Shown here piece by piece: positions 22,682 to 30,929 of a DNA stretch of 36,581 nucleotides; positions within the stretch are counted from its first letter, which is position 1, and each line of letters opens with the position of its first letter. The translations under genes and the position numbers were made by a program. A model generated the notes under the pieces. That model was not told where the DNA came from and did not search any database. It was given only the letters and a program-made list of their open reading frames with translations. This DNA comes from a virus, in the IMG/VR virus record IMGVR_UViG_3300024344_000053, positions 1-36,581 of that record. One strand, 5' to 3'.

Positions 22682-23032
22682 CTATTCCCTTTTTAGTGGG
22701 TATATGTATAAACTTCCTTTAGGAAAAAGAGAGAGAGATAGAGAGTAATCATAATAAAATTTTCTTTCTTTCTTATCATAGGTAATGGAAGGGCATAAGT
22801 CTAAGAGCATTGGTTTGAGTTTGAGAAACCATGCAAGTGATATGCCTGTTCTATCTAATAGGTTAGCAGTTGTGATTCCTCTCTCTCTCTCTCTTTTTAT
22901 TTCTGCTTCACAAGTCCAACACTGTTGTTTCCATTTAGTAGTGTTGAGTTTCTTCTTAAGTTCCTCTGCTTTGCGTCTTTGTTTCTCTGCAACTGTGATA
23001 ACGTCTTTATCAAAAATTGTTTTACCTGCCAT
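22682..23032 (-). CDS. HTH-like protein carrying two GA/TC microsatellites (116 aa)
   Basis: MAGKTIFDKD at 23032 overlaps the resolvase stop by 11 bases and is preferred to an ATG further upstream. CWTC gives half a zinc site; GITTANLLDRTGISLAWFLK looks like a helix-turn-helix. Dinucleotide runs encode KRERERG in the middle and YSLSLSLFP near the C-terminus. Slippage in either run would change the reading frame. Confidence 0.6.
   Translation of the reverse strand: MAGKTIFDKDVITVAEKQRRKAEELKKKLNTTKWKQQCWTCEAEIKRERERGITTANLLDRTGISLAWFLKLKPMLLDLCPSITYDKKERKFYYDYSLSLSLFPKGSLYIYPLKRE
22725..22740. repeat. GA microsatellite, left arm of an inverted repeat
   Basis: AAAAAGAGAGAGAGA-type run; its complement appears at 22879-22897. 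Both lie inside one gene. Confidence 0.7.
22879..22897. repeat. TC microsatellite, right arm of the inverted repeat
   Basis: CCTCTCTCTCTCTCTTTTT-type run, reverse complement of the left arm over about 15 bases, about 140 bases away. Confidence 0.7.
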
Positions 23033-23405
23033 TCTTTTTCTTAAGAACACCTAGTATATCTAAGGCTTCATGGGTTATTTCTTGACCATCTAGTGTACGA
23101 AATTTGAGCTTTCTGTTATCTGACCATGCTATCAATAATGTCATTTGCCATTTGTTTTTACAAGCTTGAAGTTCTTCCCTTTCCTTTGGTGGGACATATC
23201 CGTTCTTTTTTGCCTGTATTCCTATGGTCTGATTAAACCACCCTGTTTTTACAAATGGTGGAATTGCTGTGACATCTGTAAGACCTTTTGACTTTGGTGA
23301 ACGTACAACAAAATAACCAAGTTTTCTGAAAAATGCTACTACCCTCATTTCAAAGCGATAGCCTATCAGGTAGTTCTTATTGACCAACCCTTCTAAAATC
23401 CTCAT
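23022..23405 (-). CDS. hjc-like: Archaeal-type Holliday junction resolvase (Hjc-like)
   Basis: 127 residues from ATG 23405 (a GTG at 23435 is possible). Core motifs of the archaeal Hjc nuclease fold: YRFEMRVV (Glu19), GYFVVRSPKSKG (the 'vRspgS.g' phrase), LTDVTAIPP (Asp44) and IGIQAKK (Gln64, Lys66). It would cleave four-way junctions formed during replication or recombination and so help make packageable DNA. Archaeal-type sequence supports an archaeal host. Confidence 0.85.
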   Translation of the reverse strand: MRILEGLVNKNYLIGYRFEMRVVAFFRKLGYFVVRSPKSKGLTDVTAIPPFVKTGWFNQTIGIQAKKNGYVPPKEREELQACKNKWQMTLLIAWSDNRKLKFRTLDGQEITHEALDILGVLKKKNGR

Positions 23406-23472
23406 TATGACAGGAACATCTACAATGCTTGTCACATTTCACATTAACACAACTTGTGCATTTTAATTTCAT
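23377..23472 (-). CDS. Cys-rich microprotein (31 aa)
   Basis: MKLKCTSCVNVKCDKHCRCS followed by CHNEDFRRVGQ: six Cys with two His. ATGA overlap with the preceding gene; it overlaps the resolvase start by 29 bases. Shares CxCSCH and an acidic follow-up with the 28-residue protein at 16864. Confidence 0.6.
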   Translation of the reverse strand: MKLKCTSCVNVKCDKHCRCSCHNEDFRRVGQ

Positions 23473-23711
23473 GCGTCCCCACACGTTTCTATTGAACGTT
23501 GAATACGTTCATACTGTCTTTCTCGTTCCATTTCAATAAGTGAATCAATGTCTTCTTCTTCTGAATCTTCTTTATGAATAGGATAACTTTTCAATTCACT
23601 TAATAATTTTAGGGTTTTTTCATCAAGTGGATTGCCATCTTTATCAACAATCACAATAGGTATTTTTTCGTCTTCTTCTGTCATTTCAATGTCTTCCCAC
23701 ACTTTAGACAT
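23469..23711 (-). CDS. Acidic protein (80 aa)
   Basis: Many Glu and Asp, with IPIVIVDKDGNPLDEKTL as a single hairpin and then a charged helix. DNA-mimic or adaptor function is conceivable, not shown. Confidence 0.65.
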   Translation of the reverse strand: MSKVWEDIEMTEEDEKIPIVIVDKDGNPLDEKTLKLLSELKSYPIHKEDSEEEDIDSLIEMERERQYERIQRSIETCGDA

Positions 23712-23755
23712 CTTTTGACGTGTTCAGTGTCCCAATTTTCATGACAGCAAATCAT
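23681..23755 (-). CDS. Zinc microprotein candidate (24 aa)
   Basis: MICCHENWDTEHVKRCLKCG and four more residues: CCH...H...CxxC. ATGA overlap with the preceding gene, as elsewhere. It overlaps the acidic gene in another frame by 31 bases, so support is modest. Confidence 0.4.
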   Translation of the reverse strand: MICCHENWDTEHVKRCLKCGKTLK

Positions 23756-24120
23756 TTGTATTTTCTCTTTCTTGTTTTAACAATTTCTTCATCTTCAACA
23801 ACCTCATCATCTTCTGCAATTTCTTCTTCTTCTTCTTCTAATGGAATTATGCCAACATCTTTTCCCATTAATGATTCTCTTAAAAGATTGTAATCTAATA
23901 ATAGAGATAAAACAAGTTCCTTATGTTTTCCATCTATTTCATTCCAATTTTTATAACTCAATGTTTTTTCAAGTAATGCTTCCAAATATCCTATTTCATC
24001 AAATGGCTTTCTTCCACTGACCATTTCAGTTTTAACTTTGAAGAAAAGTTCAATTAATTTTTTGTAAAGGTATTGGTTTTCAACTTTTCCTGCTTCTTTT
24101 TCTCTATCGTCAAAATTCAT
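23752..24120 (-). CDS. Helical protein with acidic then basic tail (122 aa)
   Basis: Amphipathic helices (YLYKKLIELFFKVKTEMVSG, YLEALLEKTL), then a run of Glu/Asp and a basic end (KTRKRKYK). No family recognised. Confidence 0.7.
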   Translation of the reverse strand: MNFDDREKEAGKVENQYLYKKLIELFFKVKTEMVSGRKPFDEIGYLEALLEKTLSYKNWNEIDGKHKELVLSLLLDYNLLRESLMGKDVGIIPLEEEEEEIAEDDEVVEDEEIVKTRKRKYK

Positions 24121-24293
24121 ATTCCATACCCTTTATCCATTTCACGTTTGTAAGCTTTTACTAATGCTGTTCGTAAATGTTCATCAGAAAAGCCTGATAC
24201 TTGAAGAAATTTTTCCATAGCTTCACGAAGTTCTGTATGAGTTAGACATTCTTCGTATGTCGAATTTATGAAGTCGTCACAAATTTTACACAT
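24117..24293 (-). CDS. Small helical protein (58 aa)
   Basis: MCKICDDFINSTYEECLTHT, then two helices (ELREAMEKFLQVSGF, DEHLRTALVKAYKREM). CKIC plus a later Cys/His may bind zinc. ATGA coupled at its end; the start overlaps the HNH-like gene end by eight bases. Confidence 0.65.
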   Translation of the reverse strand: MCKICDDFINSTYEECLTHTELREAMEKFLQVSGFSDEHLRTALVKAYKREMDKGYGI

Positions 24294-24540
24294 TTGGTTT
24301 TACCTCTCTAGCCTTCTTCTTTGCAGCATAATAGTTTATTGAATCCTTTCGTGTATATTGAATTAGGAACTTGATTGGTTTGTCAGGATCATGTATTTTT
24401 TGGTGACAGTGAAAATGCACATAAGCAATTATTTCAGGATCATAAGATACGTGGTGTTTGATCAGTTTGTTGCCATACCCATCTTGTGGCTTCATAAAGC
24501 ACACAATGCACATATCAGGAGTGTTTAGGTATCTAGGCAT
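24286..24540 (-). CDS. HNH-endonuclease-like zinc protein (84 aa)
   Basis: CIVC near residue 11, then LIKHHVSYDPE and VHFHCHQKIHD: the 'C..C...HH.sY.Pe......H..CH..iH' pattern of small HNH-type nucleases. Basic C-terminus. Probably a DNA nickase or nuclease; could be a non-catalytic relative. Confidence 0.7.
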   Translation of the reverse strand: MPRYLNTPDMCIVCFMKPQDGYGNKLIKHHVSYDPEIIAYVHFHCHQKIHDPDKPIKFLIQYTRKDSINYYAAKKKAREVKPNV

Positions 24541-24625
24541 TTGCCCTCACTATTGCCATTGTTTTTTTCCATGATAATGTAGAATGTTTTTTTCCACGTC
24601 TTTTGCTTTTTTGTCTTCCACTCAT
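24533..24625 (-). CDS. Highly basic peptide (30 aa)
   Basis: MSGRQKSKRRGKKHSTLSWK, then KTMAIVRANA: ten basic residues in the first 20, suited to DNA condensation or RNA binding. ATGA overlap upstream and eight-base overlap downstream. Confidence 0.6.
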   Translation of the reverse strand: MSGRQKSKRRGKKHSTLSWKKTMAIVRANA

Positions 24626-25392
24626 AATAATAACCTCTTATCTACCATTGGTGAACCCACATTGTTTTCACCTGCAACCCATTTATTGCTTTCATTTCTT
24701 GGTTCTGTTTCCTCTGTGCATAATGAACACTCAAATGTTTTTTCATTACATAGAACACCATGCTTTACACACTTTGGCACAAATCTCACATCTGCTTGTT
24801 TGTGAGAAAAAGGGGAAGGAAGACTAGGTAGGTCATTCCCATTTGTTTCCTCTATTCCTTTAACTGCATTGGGCAAAACCGAATTGGAAATGCGTGTTTG
24901 AGAACCTTCTGAATGAATAGACTTTGCAGTATTACCCCATGTTTCAGCAGGTTTAGAGGAAGCTTTTTTGAACTCGACAGGGTATGGCACATTACCACCA
25001 CATTGTATGTAGTTGGTTATCATGTGTCCAACTATCATTCCCTTTTTGTTCACATCAGTTTCGTTCACATAGTCATTGAACTTGTTGCGTAGTGCCATAT
25101 AGAATATGGCAAATTGGTCTGTGTCGTCACCTAAAGTTTTTTCACAAGCGTCAATCTTTTCCTTTAAGTCAGGTAGGATTGTTGATTGTTCTGCACTTGT
25201 AGGTGGGTTATGAACGAAGCTGTCACCTTCTTTTTTGATGTGACCACTACCGTCAGGATTTTTCCAACTTAGTCTTTTGTTGCCTTGATACTCGGATTCT
25301 ACTGCCTTGAGTACGACAGTAATTCCCTTTGTGGCACATTCAGGACAAGGTTTTGTTTCCCCTACGGTTTGTGGTCTTGGCATATAGCCCAT
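24622..25392 (-). CDS. Zinc-binding protein, two terminal ribbons (256 aa)
   Basis: N-terminal CPECATKG followed by WKNPDGSGHIK (a phrase like those in viral ssDNA/zinc-ribbon modules), a helical middle (about residues 75-140), a low-complexity linker and a C-terminal CVKHGVLCNEKTFECSLC ribbon. It is the first gene of the accessory operon, started leaderlessly from a near-perfect TTTATAAA box, so it is probably well expressed. Candidate ssDNA-binding or replication-linked protein; not proven. Confidence 0.7.
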   Translation of the reverse strand: MGYMPRPQTVGETKPCPECATKGITVVLKAVESEYQGNKRLSWKNPDGSGHIKKEGDSFVHNPPTSAEQSTILPDLKEKIDACEKTLGDDTDQFAIFYMALRNKFNDYVNETDVNKKGMIVGHMITNYIQCGGNVPYPVEFKKASSKPAETWGNTAKSIHSEGSQTRISNSVLPNAVKGIEETNGNDLPSLPSPFSHKQADVRFVPKCVKHGVLCNEKTFECSLCTEETEPRNESNKWVAGENNVGSPMVDKRLLL

Positions 25393-25415
25393 AACATTAG
25401 TGTAGAAATAATGGG

Positions 25416-25423
25416 TTTATAAA
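25416..25423 (-). promoter_or_regulatory. TATA box TTTATAAA for the accessory operon
   Basis: Palindromic box centred 27 bases before ATG 25392. The genes from 25392 down to about 20000 could be read from here. Confidence 0.7.
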
Positions 25424-25450
25424 TATGCGTATTTGGGTGTATTCAGTATA

Positions 25451-25462
25451 AAAATAAAAAAA
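25451..25462 (-). terminator. Oligo-T terminator after 25465-25752
   Basis: Seven T, A, four T, just past the stop and before the accessory promoter. Confidence 0.55.
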
Positions 25463-25464
25463 GA

Positions 25465-25752
25465 TTAGAAGGCAGTTTGATTCATTTTATGACCATGTTT
25501 CATGTCTTTCTCGGCTTGAAGTTCTTCTTCAATCATCTGTGGTATGTTTTTGCGTATTTCATCAAATCTTCCACCTTCTGCAAAGAACTCATCATTTTCA
25601 CCTACAATTTCTTGTAAGTATTTTATGTGTTCTTTGTGTCTAATTTTTTCTTTGATTGTTTGTCTGTGTGCTTTTTCTGCTTCTTCTTCCATTTGTTGAA
25701 TTTTTTTTACTGCTTCTTCCATTTGTTGTTTGTATATTTTTTCCATGCTCAT
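25465..25752 (-). CDS. Coiled-coil protein (95 aa)
   Basis: MSMEKIYKQQMEEAVKKIQQ and on: continuous Lys/Glu/Gln helix to about residue 60, then an acidic helical end. Start 25752 is fixed by a TATA box (TTATATGG) at -24.5. May be structural or a regulator partner. Confidence 0.7.
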   Translation of the reverse strand: MSMEKIYKQQMEEAVKKIQQMEEEAEKAHRQTIKEKIRHKEHIKYLQEIVGENDEFFAEGGRFDEIRKNIPQMIEEELQAEKDMKHGHKMNQTAF

Positions 25753-25772
25753 ACAATGAATATACATGAATA

Positions 25773-25780
25773 CCATATAA
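25773..25780 (-). promoter_or_regulatory. TATA box TTATATGG for 25752
   Basis: Centred 24.5 bases before ATG 25752. Confidence 0.55.
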
Positions 25781-25840
25781 GCATAGATAATTTAGTATGC
25801 CTTTTTGTCATACTATTAGGCACAAATCGGTTCTATTTTT

Positions 25841-26074
25841 TCAACCGTTTTTTTGCATAATCAAAGTTTTCAGTTCATCTATCTTATCATACATTCTTCT
25901 ATGATGGTCGTCAGCACTCTTTGTTTCCTCTACTATTTGCTGTTCTAATTCTGCTATCTTTGCCATAGCCAAATTACTATTCCTTTCTGCACAGGTAAGC
26001 TTCTTTGATATGAACCAAGTAGCTGCACCAATACTTGATACGATTGCTATTATGTATGATAAATTTTCTAGCAC
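25841..26074 (-). CDS. Membrane-anchored coiled-coil protein, spanin/holin-like (77 aa)
   Basis: GTG start at 26074, overlapping the preceding TAG (TAGTG). Residues 5-24 (LSYIIAIVSSIGAATWFISK) span the membrane; the rest is a coiled coil (KIAELEQQIVEETKSADDHH). One N-terminal helix plus coiled coil is the topology of Rz-like or other lysis helpers, and the gene follows the tail module as lysis genes often do. Not decisive. Confidence 0.65.
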   Translation of the reverse strand: MLENLSYIIAIVSSIGAATWFISKKLTCAERNSNLAMAKIAELEQQIVEETKSADDHHRRMYDKIDELKTLIMQKNG

Positions 26075-26202
26075 TATTTTTTACTTGGTTTAGGCTTATT
26101 GAGAACTTCTTTAAGTTGTGCGTTCTCTATCTGTAATGCTCTAATTATTTCCTTATCACGCAACATTAGTTTAACGTATAGGGTTTCTGCGTCATTGTCC
26201 AT
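26074..26202 (-). CDS. Leucine-zipper-like small protein (42 aa)
   Basis: MDNDAETLYVKLMLRDKEII followed by ALQIENAQLKEVLNK: a short amphipathic helix with heptad Leu/Ile. Coupled to the membrane coiled-coil gene, so the two may pair. Confidence 0.65.
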   Translation of the reverse strand: MDNDAETLYVKLMLRDKEIIRALQIENAQLKEVLNKPKPSKK

Positions 26203-26236
26203 AATTCAACAAAATTTTTACAACTAATTAGGATAA

Positions 26237-27601
26237 CTATGTTGCAAATGCTTTTGCCCATGTGCCATTTGCTCTAATCCATATTCTAAATTGTCCTGAT
26301 GTTGAATAGTATTGAACACCTACTGCACCGTTTTGATCACCAAACCAACCATTCAAATCAGAATCAGACGGTGTATTTTCTGTATTAGAAATGTAAGGGT
26401 GTATCATACTTCCTTCACTACCAACTGTTAATGCAGAATTTTTTACTTGATAACCAATTTCTGTTGCACTTTTTGAATAAACCATATCACCACCTAACAA
26501 ACTAAATCCTGTTGTAGTCATTGTAAATTCTGTCGTTCCACCAATTTGAAAATTATGACTATCACCTGTATTTACATTGTAAAGTAAACCTGTCGAAGAT
26601 TGTGAAATGTCATGGCTATAATCATTAAAGTAAATATTTCCACCTAGATAGAAATTTTTCCAAGCTGTTGACGAGTTTCCAATATCTCTTGTATCATCAG
26701 TGTCAGGATCAAAATCACCATCAACAATTACTCTAGTATCACCAATGCTCATTTTTCTATCGCCATCAATTTGAAATTCATACCAATCATTATCGTCAGT
26801 GATGTTAAACAGTAAACCATCTGAATGATTTAATGTGCTACTGTTTTGGTCAGTCCCAAAATACAATCCACTTGAGAGATATAATGTAGCCCATTCCATT
26901 GATGTAGAACCCAAGTTTTTATTTCCACTTGCAGAAGGAAGCAAATGAACATTTACTGCTGTATTAGCCACCAAGTTTGAAAGATTAACATTTGCACCTG
27001 ATGTTCCTGCTTCTAAATCAATTACTGTGCCATCTGATTTTTTTACACTAAGATTGTCACTGTTAGTTCCATCTACAAATAATGTTCTAGCACCACTAGA
27101 TGGGTTTGCAGGTGTTGTAGATGAATCATATTGTGCCAATACAAGTTTGGCTTTTCTTGCACTACCACTTGCTATTGCTACACTATCAGTAAAAACTATT
27201 CCAGCTTGTGATATTGAAACTTCCTCTTGTGAACCACGATAAATTTTGAATGTGTCACTACTTTGTTCAGGTATTCTAATTTGTAATCCGTATGCAGTAT
27301 TATTGGTGAATATTGCTTCAATACCATAGTCATTTGTTGTAAGTGCGTCACTTGCACCTGACTTTGCAGCAAATCTTAGTCTATCTACATTTGTAATATC
27401 AAATGTGTTCATATCTAAATCTGTTTCAGAAACTTGGAAAACCCCACCACTAGAACCTGAACCTGAACCTGAAACGATTGAACCACCTTGACTTTGTGTG
27501 ATAGTTCCCTGACTAGCCAAACTGTATAGTGTTTTATTTTGTTCCTGTTGGTCTTTCAGTTTATTGCCAAATGTTTTTCTCTCTTTTGCTTTACCTGCCA
27601 T
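26237..27601 (-). CDS. Tail fibre-like protein (454 aa)
   Basis: The N-terminus (KERKTFGNKLKDQQEQNKTL) is helical, followed by a GSGSGSSGG linker. The body carries repeated fibre units: NLGSTSMEWATLYLSSGLYF and DIGNSSTAWKNFYLGGNIYF, the 'lGs.s..W..lyl...l.f' phrase of phage fibres, each followed by an LLFNITDDND-like or LLYNVNTGDS-like strand. The end (GQFRIWIRANGTWAKA) is a common fibre tip phrase. Its start overlaps the hub gene stop (TAATG). Confidence 0.8.
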   Translation of the reverse strand: MAGKAKERKTFGNKLKDQQEQNKTLYSLASQGTITQSQGGSIVSGSGSGSSGGVFQVSETDLDMNTFDITNVDRLRFAAKSGASDALTTNDYGIEAIFTNNTAYGLQIRIPEQSSDTFKIYRGSQEEVSISQAGIVFTDSVAIASGSARKAKLVLAQYDSSTTPANPSSGARTLFVDGTNSDNLSVKKSDGTVIDLEAGTSGANVNLSNLVANTAVNVHLLPSASGNKNLGSTSMEWATLYLSSGLYFGTDQNSSTLNHSDGLLFNITDDNDWYEFQIDGDRKMSIGDTRVIVDGDFDPDTDDTRDIGNSSTAWKNFYLGGNIYFNDYSHDISQSSTGLLYNVNTGDSHNFQIGGTTEFTMTTTGFSLLGGDMVYSKSATEIGYQVKNSALTVGSEGSMIHPYISNTENTPSDSDLNGWFGDQNGAVGVQYYSTSGQFRIWIRANGTWAKAFAT

Positions 27602-30411
27602 TATGAAAACCTCTTAACACCCAATATCTTGCGAACAAATCCACCACGACCACCATCTGTGCCATTGATAGTATAAGTAATTTTTTTAGCTACTAATTTT
27701 ATTTTATTTGTTGCTTCACCTGTTCCCTGTTCTGCTGATGGAACTTCAACAACCTGTTCATCTTCTAAGAAAAATGAATCACCAAATCTTAGATTAGCAG
27801 GACATTCACCTTCTGTTTCTATCTCAAATGCTTGGTATCTGAATTTTTCAATTTCTAATTGTGATTTTGCGTCCTGTTGTAATTGTGTGTAGTTGGTTGT
27901 GTATGGTCTTTCCATGAATATTGGTTCAATATTTCTGCCTGTGACAGTTCCACTAGAAGCTGTTAGTTGTTTTGTAAAGTGTAAATTGTCAATAGATAGC
28001 CTAGTTCTTTGGTGGAAACCGTCACTTAATGTTGCTAATGGTGTTAAAAAGTCCCAAGCATTGTTTATTTGTCCTTCTTCTGCTGCAAATCTACCTACTT
28101 TATCATAGGATTCCATACATTGAATTGAAATCATTTTAAGATTTTTCCACTCAAATACTTCTAATACCTCTAGTTCAGGTGTCACTAAATTGGTCACAAC
28201 ATTACCCCATCTTTTTGCTGCCCTTGCTCTGTAAATTTTAAAGCCTGAAATTGGTAATGATATGTATTCCCATTCTTCATTAAATGCAACCTCAAAGTCC
28301 TGTGTGACTACATTATCTGATGTGTCATAACAGGTTGCTCTAAATCTAAATTTACCTTTGAATGGAAAAATTTCTTCATTACTACTACTGTTTATGAAAA
28401 AATATTTGAACTTGATAAAGAATGATAATGCTTCCAAAATGCCTAGTTCTTCTGTATCACTTGCGTTAAATCCTGTTTCCCCTGATGGTGTTAAGTGCAT
28501 ATTATTGGTGTCAAGGGTGGGGTTTTTGTATAAACTTCCTACTGTATAGCCTGTTGGTAGATTGTCTGATGTAGTTGGATATGGAAATTTGAAACAAGCC
28601 CAAGCACCAACTGCATAGTATTTTCCTGTTGTAAATATTCCACCTAACCATGCTGTGAAAGTATCAAAATGATATTGCCATGCTGTTGCAGAATTTTTAC
28701 CGTATGAATAATTTGATGTGCTTGAACCTGTTGATTTTAATGATGTAGCTACCCCATCTTCACTAAACACACTAATTGCAGGGTGAAAACAATCATTTGA
28801 TTTGTCATAGGTGGCATTATCTACTACCCAACCTGTTGACGTTCCTTTCCAAACATAGTTTTTACCTTCATTAATTACTGCTACCTGTGTTCCTTGTGAT
28901 GGATTTGCTGACCATTGATACATGGTTGACGCTGCTGCACCGTTGTATGGATAGTGTTGTTTCCATTGACTTCCATCATACTGCACAATTACATCTGTAA
29001 AGCCTGAAAAATCACCTGAACCTGTGCCATTAACTAACACTCGAAGACCACGATAGTAGTTTCCGTTCAATTTTAATTCAGGTGGAACTGTGCTTGTTGT
29101 CTTACAATCAACCCAAGTTCTAAAATGTTTTTCATCTTTAATCACTAAGTTTCCGTCCCAACAACCATGCCAATCAAAACTGATTGTATCTGTTGGATTC
29201 CAACCTGATGTGTGGTCAGGTGTTGTATCGTCAGGGTTTGAACCTGAACTTGTCATTAATTTATAGCCATCACCACCGTCATTTCCTGAACCACTAGATG
29301 ATGTTATTTTTGTTAATGTTGATGTGTATGGTGAATAAATAAAATCTTGACCTACCAAATTACCAAGCTTAATTTCGTCCCACTGACTAGATGTCCAACT
29401 TCCTGATGTTGTTGTGTTTGCCTGATATTTTTTACCGTCTGTGTATAGAACTCTAGCACCACTAGGATATGATTCACCTGATTGCCAATCAGGAATTAGT
29501 AGAAATGCGTCCTTATGTCCTCTAAACTTTGAGGAATTTGTTGGCATTGTTCCGTATGCTTTTGCACCTTTTGCTATCACTAAACTGCCTGTTTCATCTT
29601 CTAAAGTGCCATGTGTTGAGTAAATAGGTAGGGTATCAGTAGGATTTGTAATGGTTGGTGTGCTGCTTTGATTCTCACTGTTGCCTGAACTGAAAGTTTT
29701 TAGTTGGATTTTGTTTGCGTTGTATGTTCCACTACCCAATGTTAGATCATCAATAAACTTGAACTCATAGAAATCACCTGCACCACCTGCTGATACAGAA
29801 CTTCCTAGTTTGTTTACTAGCTCTGTTATTCCGTCATAAGCGTATGTTTCTGCTGTTCCATAATCAAAATTATTTGCGTTCCATTTTGGTAATTCGTTAA
29901 AATAAGTTGAACCTGAATTAACTATGTTCTGCTTATCAACTGCAACTTGCTTACTGCCTCTTGACGAGTTATACAAATCACATACATCTTTTGCTACATT
30001 AAATGCGTTCTCGTAGAAAAACTGTTTTGCAAAGTGTATTTGCTGTAAATGTCGTTCCATACCCATGAGGTTTACAACCAATCTAATGCCTTCCGTAATA
30101 GTTTTCTTCTGTTCTAACGAATCAACCTCGTATATTTTTTCAAATGTTGCACCGTTTTTGTCTGTTAGTTTGATGTAGATTCTGTCAAACTGATTTATTT
30201 TTGGTGTAGTTCCACCGTCTGCTGTGATAAATTGACCGTCCCTTGCGTTTAATTGTAATACTGCTGTGTTAATTTCCCCTGTTCCAACATCTGTCATGTT
30301 TTCTATTGTAATTACATTGTCTGTAATATCAATAGGTGTTGGAAATGTCCCTGCACCACTATTGTAGTCATTATCGTAAACATACTTGACTTCATAAGAC
30401 CATGTTGCCAT
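27601..30411 (-). CDS. Large tail/baseplate hub protein with carbohydrate-binding module (936 aa)
   Basis: N-terminal 200 residues (ITIENMTDVGTGEINTAVLQ, KIYEVDSLEQKKTI, NLMGMERHLQQ) look like the beta-rich hub domains of gp27/Dit-Tal-type proteins. About residues 305-348, WQSGESYPSGARVLYTDGKK and on to SSQWDEI, match a chitin-binding type 3/CBM5-12 module with its Trp/Tyr spacing. The C-terminal part (LQQDAKSQLEIEKFRYQAFE) resumes hub-like beta structure. It probably forms the tail tip and contacts surface glycans. Confidence 0.75.
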   Translation of the reverse strand: MATWSYEVKYVYDNDYNSGAGTFPTPIDITDNVITIENMTDVGTGEINTAVLQLNARDGQFITADGGTTPKINQFDRIYIKLTDKNGATFEKIYEVDSLEQKKTITEGIRLVVNLMGMERHLQQIHFAKQFFYENAFNVAKDVCDLYNSSRGSKQVAVDKQNIVNSGSTYFNELPKWNANNFDYGTAETYAYDGITELVNKLGSSVSAGGAGDFYEFKFIDDLTLGSGTYNANKIQLKTFSSGNSENQSSTPTITNPTDTLPIYSTHGTLEDETGSLVIAKGAKAYGTMPTNSSKFRGHKDAFLLIPDWQSGESYPSGARVLYTDGKKYQANTTTSGSWTSSQWDEIKLGNLVGQDFIYSPYTSTLTKITSSSGSGNDGGDGYKLMTSSGSNPDDTTPDHTSGWNPTDTISFDWHGCWDGNLVIKDEKHFRTWVDCKTTSTVPPELKLNGNYYRGLRVLVNGTGSGDFSGFTDVIVQYDGSQWKQHYPYNGAAASTMYQWSANPSQGTQVAVINEGKNYVWKGTSTGWVVDNATYDKSNDCFHPAISVFSEDGVATSLKSTGSSTSNYSYGKNSATAWQYHFDTFTAWLGGIFTTGKYYAVGAWACFKFPYPTTSDNLPTGYTVGSLYKNPTLDTNNMHLTPSGETGFNASDTEELGILEALSFFIKFKYFFINSSSNEEIFPFKGKFRFRATCYDTSDNVVTQDFEVAFNEEWEYISLPISGFKIYRARAAKRWGNVVTNLVTPELEVLEVFEWKNLKMISIQCMESYDKVGRFAAEEGQINNAWDFLTPLATLSDGFHQRTRLSIDNLHFTKQLTASSGTVTGRNIEPIFMERPYTTNYTQLQQDAKSQLEIEKFRYQAFEIETEGECPANLRFGDSFFLEDEQVVEVPSAEQGTGEATNKIKLVAKKITYTINGTDGGRGGFVRKILGVKRFS

Positions 30412-30413
30412 GT

Positions 30414-30929
30414 TTATCCTAGTCCTGAAATCAATCCATTAAATCTTAATTTACAGGTGAACATAGACCTGCCTGTATATTCGTAATCATCATCAACATC
30501 AAAATGTTCCAAGATTAATCCTCTTGCAGAAGTTGGCACTACATTAAACTGTGCTTTACTGTCATTTCTAATTCCAAATCTACCAAATGGTAAATTTCCA
30601 CTACCTGATTTTAATGTCTTAGGTTCTCTTAACCAATCTCTAAATTGTGCTATTCCTGCTGCTGCTGTTCCACTAGCTGTTGAATCAAAAAATCCTGTAA
30701 TGTCATATTCTACTATTGCTAATCCTGTGTCCTGTAATGAGTTTGGATTGTTTGTATCAGGGTTTGGATTTTCCTGTGTGACCAATGACATTGTGACCTT
30801 GTAAGTTGAAATGTGAGATTTTGCGTCAGGTGATGAAGCATTTCCGTCAAATTCTACTTTCTCAATACTTCCTGTGGCTTCGGTTTCACCTGTATTGTTT
30901 AACCTGTAAATACAAATATTTCCTGCCAT
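30414..30929 (-). CDS. Tail tube-like or minor tail protein (171 aa)
   Basis: Beta-rich with no Cys pair: GNICIYRLNN, KVTMSLVTQENP, LAIVEYDITGFF, FTCKLRFNGLISG. The fold pattern and the place just before the hub suggest a tail tube or distal tail protein. Coupled to the previous gene by TAATG. Confidence 0.55.
   Translation of the reverse strand: MAGNICIYRLNNTGETEATGSIEKVEFDGNASSPDAKSHISTYKVTMSLVTQENPNPDTNNPNSLQDTGLAIVEYDITGFFDSTASGTAAAGIAQFRDWLREPKTLKSGSGNLPFGRFGIRNDSKAQFNVVPTSARGLILEHFDVDDDYEYTGRSMFTCKLRFNGLISGLG

Noticed and set aside
25803-25845. Hairpin CGGTT/AACCG after the 25841 gene
   Set aside because: A stem of only five pairs with no T-run after it; not a convincing terminator or attachment site.
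27430-27475. Tandem CCTGAA repeats
   Set aside because: They simply encode the GSGSGS linker of the fibre gene.
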